A stretch of DNA of 64,000 nt. Source: an uncultured Prevotellaceae bacterium (GTDB lineage: Bacteria > Bacteroidota > Bacteroidia > Bacteroidales > Bacteroidaceae). The stretch covers positions 124,001-188,000 of the forward strand of contig CACXIP010000003.1 in the NCBI GenBank assembly GCA_902767775.1, read 5' to 3'. Positions 35,543 through 42,490 of the stretch are shown here, one piece after another; within the stretch, counting starts at the first letter, position 1, and every line of letters begins with the position of its first letter. The position numbers and the translations under genes are program-made. Below the pieces are notes generated by a model that was not told the DNA's origin, did no database searches, and was given only the letters and a program-made list of their open reading frames with translations.

Positions 35543-36352
35543 TTAGTATAACTGCATATTGCGGATGAAATCGGCCAATGCATTGCCAGGATTGGCGGTT
35601 TTCATGAAATTCTCCCCGATGAGGAAGCCATGAAACCCCATTTCCCGCAACTGACAGACGGTTTGAGGGTTGGAGATGCCGCTCTCACTCACCTTACATG
35701 TATCGGCGGGAAGGCACTGGCAGAGTTGGAACGACGTTGTGACATCGGTGATGAATGTTCCCAAATGGCGGTTGTTGATGCCGCACATATCGGGTTCGAG
35801 AGTAGCATATTCCGTTTCGTGCTCATCGTGCATCTCAAGCAGCACCTCCAGTCCCATGCCATGGGCTTTCCTCAGCAAATCCCCACATTCCGACATGGTG
35901 AGTTCGGCTGCTATGAGCAATACGGCTGATGCACCGCATCGTCTTGCCAGCAGCAGTTGGTACTCATCGATGACAAAGTTCTTGTAGAGCACGGGCAGAG
36001 TCAGACCTGATTTGCGTGCTTCTGCCACAAAGGCATCTTCTCCGCCGAAATAGTGCTTGTCGGTGAGGATGCTCACAGCGGCGGCACCTGCTTTCTCATA
36101 ACTCAGCGGCACCTCAGTGGCCTGTGCCGGTTGGTTGATCCATCCTTTAGAGGGTGAGCGTCTCTTGAACTCCGCGATGATGCCTGATTCTGATTGCATC
36201 AGCGCTTGGCGCATTGAAGGGGGTACATCGTTTTCCTCTGAGATAATCTGCGATACTTGCCGTTCCAGGTCATGCATGGGAAGAGTCTTTTTCATGTCAG
36301 CCACTTCTATTCGCTTGTATGCAACAATTTCCTGTAAGATATCCTTTGCCAT
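35543..36352 (-). CDS. trpC: Indole-3-glycerol phosphate synthase
   Basis: A 269-residue TIM-barrel enzyme closing the indole ring. Motifs: IIAEFKRRSPSKGWI near residue 58 (substrate-binding Lys and Glu), AAAVSILTDKHYFGG near 90, LYKNFVIDEYQL near 120 and GINNRHLGTF near 192. Length corresponds to TrpC alone, so it is not fused to TrpF. It lies 77 bases downstream of trpD and 73 bases upstream of trpA in the same operon. Confidence 0.94.
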   Translation of the reverse strand: MAKDILQEIVAYKRIEVADMKKTLPMHDLERQVSQIISEENDVPPSMRQALMQSESGIIAEFKRRSPSKGWINQPAQATEVPLSYEKAGAAAVSILTDKHYFGGEDAFVAEARKSGLTLPVLYKNFVIDEYQLLLARRCGASAVLLIAAELTMSECGDLLRKAHGMGLEVLLEMHDEHETEYATLEPDMCGINNRHLGTFITDVTTSFQLCQCLPADTCKVSESGISNPQTVCQLREMGFHGFLIGENFMKTANPGNALADFIRNMQLY

Positions 36353-36429
36353 GGTCTATTCGTTTTACTTATTCACTCAAGATTCGCATTTGCTTAACTA
36401 TCAACATGCAATTAGTCTGACTTTAAGCG

Positions 36430-37434
36430 TTATGCGGCATTGACCTCGATGAATTTTTTGAGTGTCTTCAGTGCATTTCCGCTCTCTATCGACTCGCGTG
36501 CGATTGCCACACATTCCTCGATGTCCTTATTCCCTTCGAGCACCTGGATGGCAAAGGCGGCATTGGCAATCACCACTTCTTTTTGCGCAGGCAATGCCTC
36601 ATCACGGAGTATGCTGTCGAAAATCTTCATTGCATCCCCTGCCGAGCGACCGCCCATGAGCAATGCTGGGTCTGCTTGGTGGAATCCAAGGTCTGCGGGT
36701 TTGAAAATGCGCTCATATCGGTTGGTGGTGACTTTGAAATCACCCGTCAGCGAGATTTCATCATAGCCATCGATGCTGTTGACAATGCCGTAATCGATGC
36801 CGATTTTCTGATAGACATGGTTGTAGAGCCTCATCTGGTCGAGATTGGCCACTCCAAGCAACTGACATTTCGGTTGCGAGGGGTTGACAATTGGTCCGAG
36901 CAGGTTGAAGCAAGTGGGGAAAGCCAGTGCCCGGCGGATGGGACCAACAAACTTCATGGCTTTGGCGAAAAGTTGCGCATGGAGATAGACCACACCCGAC
37001 TCATTGATGGAACGGTTGAGCCGGTCGATGTCGTCGGTGAAACTCACTCCATGTGCCTCGATGATGTTTGAGGCGCCGCTTACCGATGTGGCTGCGTAAT
37101 TGCCGTGTTTGGCTACTTTATAGCCAGCTCCAGCCACTACGAAGCAAGAGCATGTAGAGATGTTGAACGTGTTCTTTTGGTCGCCACCTGTACCCACGAT
37201 GTCGATGTAGCGGTCGCAGTTGAGACTAACAGGAACTCCTGTTTCCAGAATGCCGTCGCGCAGTCCCAGCAACTCATCCACGGTGACGCCTCTCATCTGA
37301 AGTCCGGTGAGCAAAGCTGTGATTTGCTCCATGGGAAATTCCGATTTGGTGATGCCGATGAGGATGTCATGTGTCTCTTCTCTTGTGAGCGACTCATGAT
37401 TGAGCATGCGATGAAGAATTTCTCTCATTTCCAT
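36430..37434 (-). CDS. trpD: Anthranilate phosphoribosyltransferase
   Basis: The first structural gene of the operon codes for 334 residues. Family motifs are DIVGTGGDQKNTFNISTCS near residue 80 (PRPP binding), KHGNYAATSVSGASNIIEA near 108 and GPIVNPSQPKCQLLGVAN near 180. It adds a phosphoribosyl group to anthranilate. It starts 38 bases after an intrinsic terminator and is therefore under attenuation control by the leader described separately. Confidence 0.95.
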   Translation of the reverse strand: MEMREILHRMLNHESLTREETHDILIGITKSEFPMEQITALLTGLQMRGVTVDELLGLRDGILETGVPVSLNCDRYIDIVGTGGDQKNTFNISTCSCFVVAGAGYKVAKHGNYAATSVSGASNIIEAHGVSFTDDIDRLNRSINESGVVYLHAQLFAKAMKFVGPIRRALAFPTCFNLLGPIVNPSQPKCQLLGVANLDQMRLYNHVYQKIGIDYGIVNSIDGYDEISLTGDFKVTTNRYERIFKPADLGFHQADPALLMGGRSAGDAMKIFDSILRDEALPAQKEVVIANAAFAIQVLEGNKDIEECVAIARESIESGNALKTLKKFIEVNAA

Positions 37435-37472
37435 ATTATTGCACTTTTAAAATGTTAATATCCGAAAAAAGG

Positions 37473-37506
37473 AAAAAGGCCTGTCGTAAGAACGGCAGGC
37501 CTTTTT
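37473..37506 (-). terminator. Intrinsic terminator of the trp attenuator
   Basis: On the minus strand the arms AAAAAGGCCTG and CAGGCCTTTTT pair over 11 bases, with an inner CGT/ACG pairing around a TCTT loop, followed by CCTTTTTT. This is a strong G+C-rich stem with a U tract, located 40 bases upstream of the trpD start and after the leader peptide stop. It would stop transcription when tryptophan is plentiful. Confidence 0.9.
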
Positions 37507-37545
37507 ATTGTGTATGTTGTCCACACGGCGATGCTGACTCACGAC
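37483..37545 (-). promoter_or_regulatory. Antiterminator pairing of the trp leader
   Basis: Transcript segment GUCGUGAG (bases 37545-37538), one base after the leader stop codon, can pair over eight positions, one of them G-U, with CUUACGAC (37490-37483) inside the terminator loop and 3' arm. A ribosome stalled at the Trp codons leaves GUCGUGAG free, while one that reaches the stop codon covers it and lets the terminator form. An alternative upstream pairing is ACUCA with UGAGU. The pairing was found by eye, without an energy calculation. Confidence 0.72.
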
Positions 37546-37546
37546 G

Positions 37547-37597
37547 TCATTGTCTTGAGTAGTACCACCACCATGCGAAAAACAGATTGCAACTCAT
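37547..37597 (-). CDS. trpL: trp operon leader peptide
   Basis: A 16-codon reading frame, MSCNLFFAWWWYYSRQ, lies between the promoter and the terminator. Three consecutive Trp codons followed by two Tyr codons are far above chance in 16 codons and sit exactly where classical attenuation needs them. The ATG is about 20 bases after the expected transcription start. The stop codon is 1 base before the antiterminator segment. Upstream bases are AT-rich without a strong Shine-Dalgarno, as is normal in Bacteroidetes. Confidence 0.88.
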   Translation of the reverse strand: MSCNLFFAWWWYYSRQ

Positions 37598-37624
37598 TTT
37601 GATATTTGTTTGTTAATTTGTCGG

Positions 37625-37655
37625 CAAAGGTAAGCTTATTTTTTCAATCTGCAAA
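37625..37655 (-). promoter_or_regulatory. Promoter of the trp operon
   Basis: On the minus strand TTTG (37655-37652) and TACCTTTG (37632-37625) are separated by exactly 19 bases, a full match to the Bacteroides sigma-ABfr pattern TTTG-N19-TAnnTTTG. Transcription should begin near 37618, about 20 bases before the leader peptide ATG. Confidence 0.85.
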
Positions 37656-37720
37656 TATTTTCCCTATTTTTTCTTGTTTTAACAACAAATTTGTGCGGAA
37701 TGAAAACATTTTGTTGTCAT

Positions 37721-40339
37721 CTATCGTTCGATTCTTATTTTTTGAGTCTTTCCATGTACATTACGGTAAATGTACACTCCCGGATGAGCAGGTTTAGCCT
37801 GAAGTTTACGTCCTTGCAGGTCATAGTATGCCTCATGAAGCACTGATTCAGCAGAATTCGACCTGATACCTGAAGCATCATCTATCAGCGGAATAAATGA
37901 CAATTTTGAAGTCACATTGGCATATACGCCGAAGGGACTGAGGATACCATCACTGCTGAGGGGTGCAAATCCCCATTTTCCATCCTCCTGTGTGAGCACG
38001 AAGTCGCCCTTATAGAGTGGAACTGACGAGAAAGTTCCTCTCAGTACATCATTGATGGGACTGCTGTATGCCGATACCTCTCCATCGCCCTGGAAAGTGA
38101 CAACTCCATTCCCCTCCACCAGCACCGGTGTGCAAGCGGGAATAGCATCTTCCAGCAAAGACAATCTGAAACAAGGTTCTGCAGCATTGAGGTCTTCTGT
38201 GAGGCTATAAGCCCTCACACCCTGTGGAACAGCCGCTTTGAAGGGAAGTATCAACATGTGCTTTCCTTCTATCAGACAAGAGCATGATGCCTGCTGAGCT
38301 GTGAACGGGCGTATTGGGCGGAATGTCCCTGCCTGTTCATCCAGCGAGAGTATAGTACAGATATCGCCGACAATGGCATTAGGCAAACTGCCGTCATATC
38401 CTTCTGGCAAATAGACGACCGCATTACCATTCGCCATCCGTAGCATGTCTGTGTCCGTCAAGTTGGTCACGGCCGTCATATCAAGGCTCGTGCAAGCCTC
38501 ATCCGAGGTATAATCGAGGATATTGCTGTCATCTGCCACGAAATCGCCGCTGACAGATGCCGCAAACTGCCGTCCGTTGGACAGGTAAACATCCCCGAAT
38601 GTGATAGTGAGGGTCGACGACCAGTTGTTGTTGCTCATGCTCACCAATCCTCGGCATCCATCTTTCAGCGTTTTTGGCGACAAGTCGAACACCATGTTGA
38701 AATTCTGCTGACTGCTCAAGTCCAAGTCTCCATAATCGTGTGAAACCACTGCCCCTGCATTATTAATATAATATATGGTTGTCTTGGCCGAACTGTAGTT
38801 CAGGGTTGAGGTCACTTTCTTAACTTGCATCACCAATTGGTTGTAACGGTCATCGAGTTGCACATATCCATTGTTGATGTTGGTATTGCTGCTGATAAGC
38901 GAGTTGGAATGGTCAAACTTGATGGTCTTGCCCGACATGCGATAAGAAGTGCCAAAAGCCGTTTTGGTTCGCTCCATGTCATCTATGCGGTCAAACCTTG
39001 TTGTTGTACCTTTCATCTGTGACATCTGGCGGTCTCGTGATTTCACAAAACGTAGCGTGGTCACACTTGATGCCTCTATCTCCACCTGCGGACGGCAGAT
39101 GTCTTCGTCGTATGCCAGTTCTGTTTTTGCCATATTCCGTGTCCGGGTGGTGGAAACCTGTTCACCCTTCAGCGTATAAAAAGGCAAATCCACGACCAAT
39201 TGACGTGCAGAGTTGGACGGGTTGAACACCACTGCCACCAGGGTGTCTCCACTGTCAGACAGATATGCAGACCCCTCAAGGGGTTGTGCGGCATCATCCT
39301 TCCACAGCGCATCGACTCTTGAGAGTCCTGTGGCATATTTAGCAAAATGCGCCATCACATATCCTCGTTTGGTAACCACACTCTGCTGGGTGCCATTGGT
39401 TCCGTCGCCGAGCATGCCATAATAGCGTTTGGCGGCATAATGTATCCAAGCATTGAAATCATTGAGCATACAGGTATTGATGCTGCGCGCGAAATCGAAG
39501 ACATCCTTATCCCAACTGAAGTTGCGGTTGGAAGATTGATTTTCATTCCAGTTGATAAGATATTCGGTCATCCATATCTGTTTGCCCTGCTTTCCCAGTT
39601 TCTTATAGGCAGACTGAATGCCACCATATTGGTGACCGCCATAGATGTCGAAACAAGGTAAGACCGCACTCTTGGCCAGTTCATTGGCATAGCTGTCGCT
39701 GACGGCAAGCGTTTCCGGTGCCATAATCTTGCAATTAATCTGCCTGCCATAAAGTTTAACAAATTCTGCTATTTCTGATGCCGACCATAAGCATCCTGCA
39801 TAGGTAGCGGGCCAATCCGGTTCATTCTGTATGGAGATGGCATCCAATTCCACCCCATTCTGTCTCAAGTATGTGACATAGTCATCCAGGTATTTCGCAT
39901 AGTCGGCCCAGTTCTCCCGTTTCAGTTTGCCTGTGGTACCGTCGCTGTTTTTTGCATTGCTGGTGCCATTGGTTTTCCACTCCGCCGGCTGTCCCCATGG
40001 CGAGGCAAAGACAACAAGTCCCATTTGCTTGGCAAGTTTTGCAGTATGGAGAGACTGTGACCATGAATTGCGACCGATGGGAATATATAGTCTCATGATG
40101 TTGCATCCCACTGTGCTTTGTTCACCCCATACCTTTTTGATATCGGCATCACTCATGTGTCCATATCCAAACTGAGGGCTGCATACAAAACCACCGAATC
40201 CGGTGATGCGTTGATACAACGTCTGGGGATTGATTCTCAATGAAGCCGCCTCCTGAGCCAACGCGTTCATCGACATAGACACGAATAGCATCATGGAGCA
40301 CAATGTTCTCAACCAGTTTTTGAAAAGATTTGTTGTCAT
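37721..40339 (-). CDS. Secreted GH30-family glycoside hydrolase
   Basis: The 872-residue protein has a signal peptide ending NALAQE and a GH30-like catalytic domain: QRITGFGGFVCS near residue 45, the acid/base Glu in ISIQNEPDW near 175 and the nucleophile Glu in IWMTEYLINWN near 260. The pattern is closest to the xylanase-like branch, but substrate cannot be fixed. Residues 380-440 form the small beta domain, 450-620 may be a carbohydrate-binding region, and the tail YYDLQGRKL...PGVYIYRN is a C-terminal sorting-type element. It is transcribed away from the Tat-repeat gene at 40493. Confidence 0.82.
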   Translation of the reverse strand: MTTNLFKNWLRTLCSMMLFVSMSMNALAQEAASLRINPQTLYQRITGFGGFVCSPQFGYGHMSDADIKKVWGEQSTVGCNIMRLYIPIGRNSWSQSLHTAKLAKQMGLVVFASPWGQPAEWKTNGTSNAKNSDGTTGKLKRENWADYAKYLDDYVTYLRQNGVELDAISIQNEPDWPATYAGCLWSASEIAEFVKLYGRQINCKIMAPETLAVSDSYANELAKSAVLPCFDIYGGHQYGGIQSAYKKLGKQGKQIWMTEYLINWNENQSSNRNFSWDKDVFDFARSINTCMLNDFNAWIHYAAKRYYGMLGDGTNGTQQSVVTKRGYVMAHFAKYATGLSRVDALWKDDAAQPLEGSAYLSDSGDTLVAVVFNPSNSARQLVVDLPFYTLKGEQVSTTRTRNMAKTELAYDEDICRPQVEIEASSVTTLRFVKSRDRQMSQMKGTTTRFDRIDDMERTKTAFGTSYRMSGKTIKFDHSNSLISSNTNINNGYVQLDDRYNQLVMQVKKVTSTLNYSSAKTTIYYINNAGAVVSHDYGDLDLSSQQNFNMVFDLSPKTLKDGCRGLVSMSNNNWSSTLTITFGDVYLSNGRQFAASVSGDFVADDSNILDYTSDEACTSLDMTAVTNLTDTDMLRMANGNAVVYLPEGYDGSLPNAIVGDICTILSLDEQAGTFRPIRPFTAQQASCSCLIEGKHMLILPFKAAVPQGVRAYSLTEDLNAAEPCFRLSLLEDAIPACTPVLVEGNGVVTFQGDGEVSAYSSPINDVLRGTFSSVPLYKGDFVLTQEDGKWGFAPLSSDGILSPFGVYANVTSKLSFIPLIDDASGIRSNSAESVLHEAYYDLQGRKLQAKPAHPGVYIYRNVHGKTQKIRIER

Positions 40340-40367
40340 TGTTTTAGTGTTCGTTTGATTACGGATG

Positions 40368-40375
40368 CAAAATTA
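40368..40375 (-). promoter_or_regulatory. -7 box for the GH30 gene
   Basis: TAATTTTG on the minus strand matches TAnnTTTG and lies 29 bases upstream of the GH30 start codon. No good TTTG lies at the expected -33 distance, so this is a partial promoter match. It is divergent from the box at 40462. Confidence 0.55.
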
Positions 40376-40461
40376 CGAAAAAGGCGATACACTGCATTAT
40401 TCTTTTGTTTCATAATACTTAAAAAACGTATCTTTATTTTCGATAATACCAAATAATTGTT

Positions 40462-40469
40462 TATCTTTG
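40462..40469 (+). promoter_or_regulatory. -7 box for the Tat-repeat peptide operon
   Basis: TATCTTTG matches TAnnTTTG and lies 23 bases before the ATG at 40493. A TTTTCG at 40437-40442 could serve as a weak -33 element at a spacing near 19-21. It would drive the repeat-protein, radical SAM and possibly S9 peptidase genes together. Confidence 0.65.
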
Positions 40470-40492
40470 CTACCATCTTTAATCTTCGGAGT

Positions 40493-41155
40493 ATGGAAAG
40501 ACAGGAATTACACGATGAATCCAGGAGAGACTTCCTCAAGAAGCTCATCGCCTCAGGTTTTTCATTGGCAGCAGGCTTATTTTTCGGTTCCAAGACCGCC
40601 TTGGCATCTCAAATCGCATCTGCCAGTGAGAAATGCAGTTCATCATACAACTGTTCCGGCGGCAGTGGCAACTGTGGTTCGGCGTATAATTGTACGGGAC
40701 AAGGTGCCAAAGGTCAAGGCAAATGTGGTTCGGCTTACAGTTGCACAGGCGGAGGCGGCAAATGCGGTTCGGCTTACGATTGTGCCGGACAGGGTTCGCA
40801 AGGAAAAGGCAAATGTGGTTCATCGTATAGTTGCACAGGCGGAGGCGGCAAATGCGGTTCGGCCTACGACTGCGCCGGTCAGGGCTCGGAAGGAAAAGGC
40901 AAATGTGGTTCCTCATACAGTTGCAGCGGCGGTGGCGGGAAATGTGGTTCAGCCTACGACTGTGCTGGTCAGGGTTCCGAGGGTAAGGGAAAATGCGGTT
41001 CCTCATATGAATGTGCCGGCGGAGGCGGAAAATGCGGTTCGGCCTACGACTGCGGTGGCCAGGGAGCCAATGGCAAGGGTATGTGCGGTTCCTCTTATGA
41101 ATGTGCCGGTGGCGGTGGCAAATGCGGTTCCTCATACAATTGTGCAGGCAATTGA
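40493..41155 (+). CDS. Tat-signal Cys-x5-Cys repeat protein, candidate radical-SAM-modified peptide precursor
   Basis: The 220-residue protein starts with a textbook twin-arginine signal: S10-R-R-D-F-L-K16, a hydrophobic stretch to residue 31 and an ALA-S cleavage site at 38/39. From Cys48 to the end it is twelve repeats with the core C[GS]S[AS]YxC. Units of 13 residues (CGSSYSCTGGGGK) alternate with units of 17 (CGSAYDCAGQGSEGKGK), giving 24 Cys and 12 Tyr. A radical SAM/SPASM gene follows after 9 bases, so this is probably its substrate, modified in the cytoplasm and exported folded. The frame is also open from 40457, but the ATG at 40493 begins the Tat signal properly. I cannot assign it to a named peptide family. 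Confidence 0.85.
   Translation: MERQELHDESRRDFLKKLIASGFSLAAGLFFGSKTALASQIASASEKCSSSYNCSGGSGNCGSAYNCTGQGAKGQGKCGSAYSCTGGGGKCGSAYDCAGQGSQGKGKCGSSYSCTGGGGKCGSAYDCAGQGSEGKGKCGSSYSCSGGGGKCGSAYDCAGQGSEGKGKCGSSYECAGGGGKCGSAYDCGGQGANGKGMCGSSYECAGGGGKCGSSYNCAGN
40634..41152 (+). repeat. Coding tandem repeat, 90-base period
   Basis: The repeat region of the Tat-signal protein consists of alternating 39-base and 51-base units, i.e. a 90-base higher-order period, with five full copies and a partial sixth. Copies differ mostly at synonymous positions and at codons 4 and 6 of the CGSxYxC core. Because few stop codons arise in any frame, long false reading frames exist on both strands here. Copy number may vary by recombination. 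Confidence 0.9.
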
Positions 41156-41164
41156 CCAGCAATC

Positions 41165-42466
41165 ATGAAATTGCGACTTCCACAGAATATCCAGATAATC
41201 ACGGAAGGAGAGAAAACCATCTTCTTCAATCCAGATGTGCCTTCATGGGTGGTCACGGACAACAACGGTTGCGCCCTGCTCAAATTATGCGACGGCAGAA
41301 TGACCCTGGAGGAAATCACCCATTTATTTGAGGATGAATACGGGAATGAGGCTGGTGAGACCGTGAACCGCTTCCTTCGATATGCTTTGGAATCCCGGCT
41401 CTTCGACATTCCCCACCCCGATGAGGTGCCTATCAGGCGAAATGAAGGCAACCTAAGCATTGTCCAATTCTCCATATCTTCTCGATGCAACCTCAACTGC
41501 AGATACTGTTATGCCACCGACCGAGTGGAAAACACATTTCCCCAAATGACTCTACATGATTACCAAAGAGTCATCGACGAGTTGTGTGAATTATCGAGTC
41601 AGTTGAAGTTCACTTTGACAGGCGGCGAGCCCCTTCTCAATGCCGACTGCCTCAGCATAGCCCAATATATCAAGGAAAAAGGGCATTACGTTGACCTGCT
41701 GACCAATGCCATGCTCATCAATGAGAAGAATGTAGATGCACTCTGCGACACATTCGACATGGTGACCATCAGCATCGACGGCAGCACCCAAGAACTGCAT
41801 GAATCCTTTAGAGGTCCCCACACATACCAACGAACAGAAAAAGCCATCCAATTGTTAAGCCAATATGGGATGGACACTCGTCTGTCGATGACTGTCAACC
41901 GCCTCAACATCCATGATGTCGCTGCCATGGCTCGGAAATACGGGGCGATGCTGAGTTTCGCGCCTCTCTTCCCAGCAGGAAACGCCAAGAAGGGAAATGC
42001 TGACCTTTCCATCACTGGAGCGGAGTATTACGAGGCACTGCGTAGTGCTGAAGGAGTCAATCCCCTCTCCTACTGCGAGTCGGCACTTGATGGTTCGCAG
42101 CAATGCCGCAACTGCAAATGTGCTATGGGCGACAGCGAACTGAGTTTCTCGCCTACGGGCGATGTCTATCCCTGCCAATTGCTGCATTATCCCGAATTTC
42201 TTATTGGCAACATCCACGAAAGCAGCATCAGCGACCTATATCACCACTCACCTGTGGTGGAACGATGCCGCCGACTCACAGTTGACAACATCAAAGAGTG
42301 CTCCCAATGCTTCCTGAAATATGTCTGTGGTGGAGCCTGCCGTGCCCGCGCCTACCATGAATGCGGCGACATAGCACGTTCTGGCCCTTTCTGCGAATAC
42401 GAAAAAAGGGCATTTATTGACGGCATGCTGAGCATATACTCCACCAACAAGATGACCATCGATTAA
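41165..42466 (+). CDS. Radical SAM/SPASM peptide maturase with PqqD-like N-terminus
   Basis: The 433-residue enzyme has an N-terminal PqqD-like peptide-recognition region (residues 1-85, VTDNNGCALLKLCDGRMTLEE), a radical SAM core with C108-N-L-N-C112-R-Y-C115 and TGGEPLLN near 157, and a Cys-rich SPASM domain (CRNCKCAMGD, DVYPCQ, CSQCFLKYVCGGACRARAYHE, FCEYEK) able to hold two further iron-sulphur clusters. This architecture is that of enzymes which crosslink or otherwise modify ribosomal peptides. Its start is 9 bases after the Cys-repeat protein, whose Cys or Tyr residues are the likely targets. Reaction type is unknown. Confidence 0.9.
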   Translation: MKLRLPQNIQIITEGEKTIFFNPDVPSWVVTDNNGCALLKLCDGRMTLEEITHLFEDEYGNEAGETVNRFLRYALESRLFDIPHPDEVPIRRNEGNLSIVQFSISSRCNLNCRYCYATDRVENTFPQMTLHDYQRVIDELCELSSQLKFTLTGGEPLLNADCLSIAQYIKEKGHYVDLLTNAMLINEKNVDALCDTFDMVTISIDGSTQELHESFRGPHTYQRTEKAIQLLSQYGMDTRLSMTVNRLNIHDVAAMARKYGAMLSFAPLFPAGNAKKGNADLSITGAEYYEALRSAEGVNPLSYCESALDGSQQCRNCKCAMGDSELSFSPTGDVYPCQLLHYPEFLIGNIHESSISDLYHHSPVVERCRRLTVDNIKECSQCFLKYVCGGACRARAYHECGDIARSGPFCEYEKRAFIDGMLSIYSTNKMTID

Positions 42467-42490
42467 AAACAAGCACATCCCCATATACCT

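Noticed and set aside
35543-36352. Hidden TrpF domain fused to TrpC
   Set aside because: The 269 residues are accounted for by the indole-glycerol-phosphate synthase barrel, leaving no room for a second barrel.
40467-41168. Long open frames of 233 codons (plus) and about 205 codons (minus, 40545-41162) across the Cys-repeat gene
   Set aside because: They exist only because the 90-base repeat has few stops in any frame. Only the 40493 frame gives a Tat signal and regular Cys/Tyr spacing.
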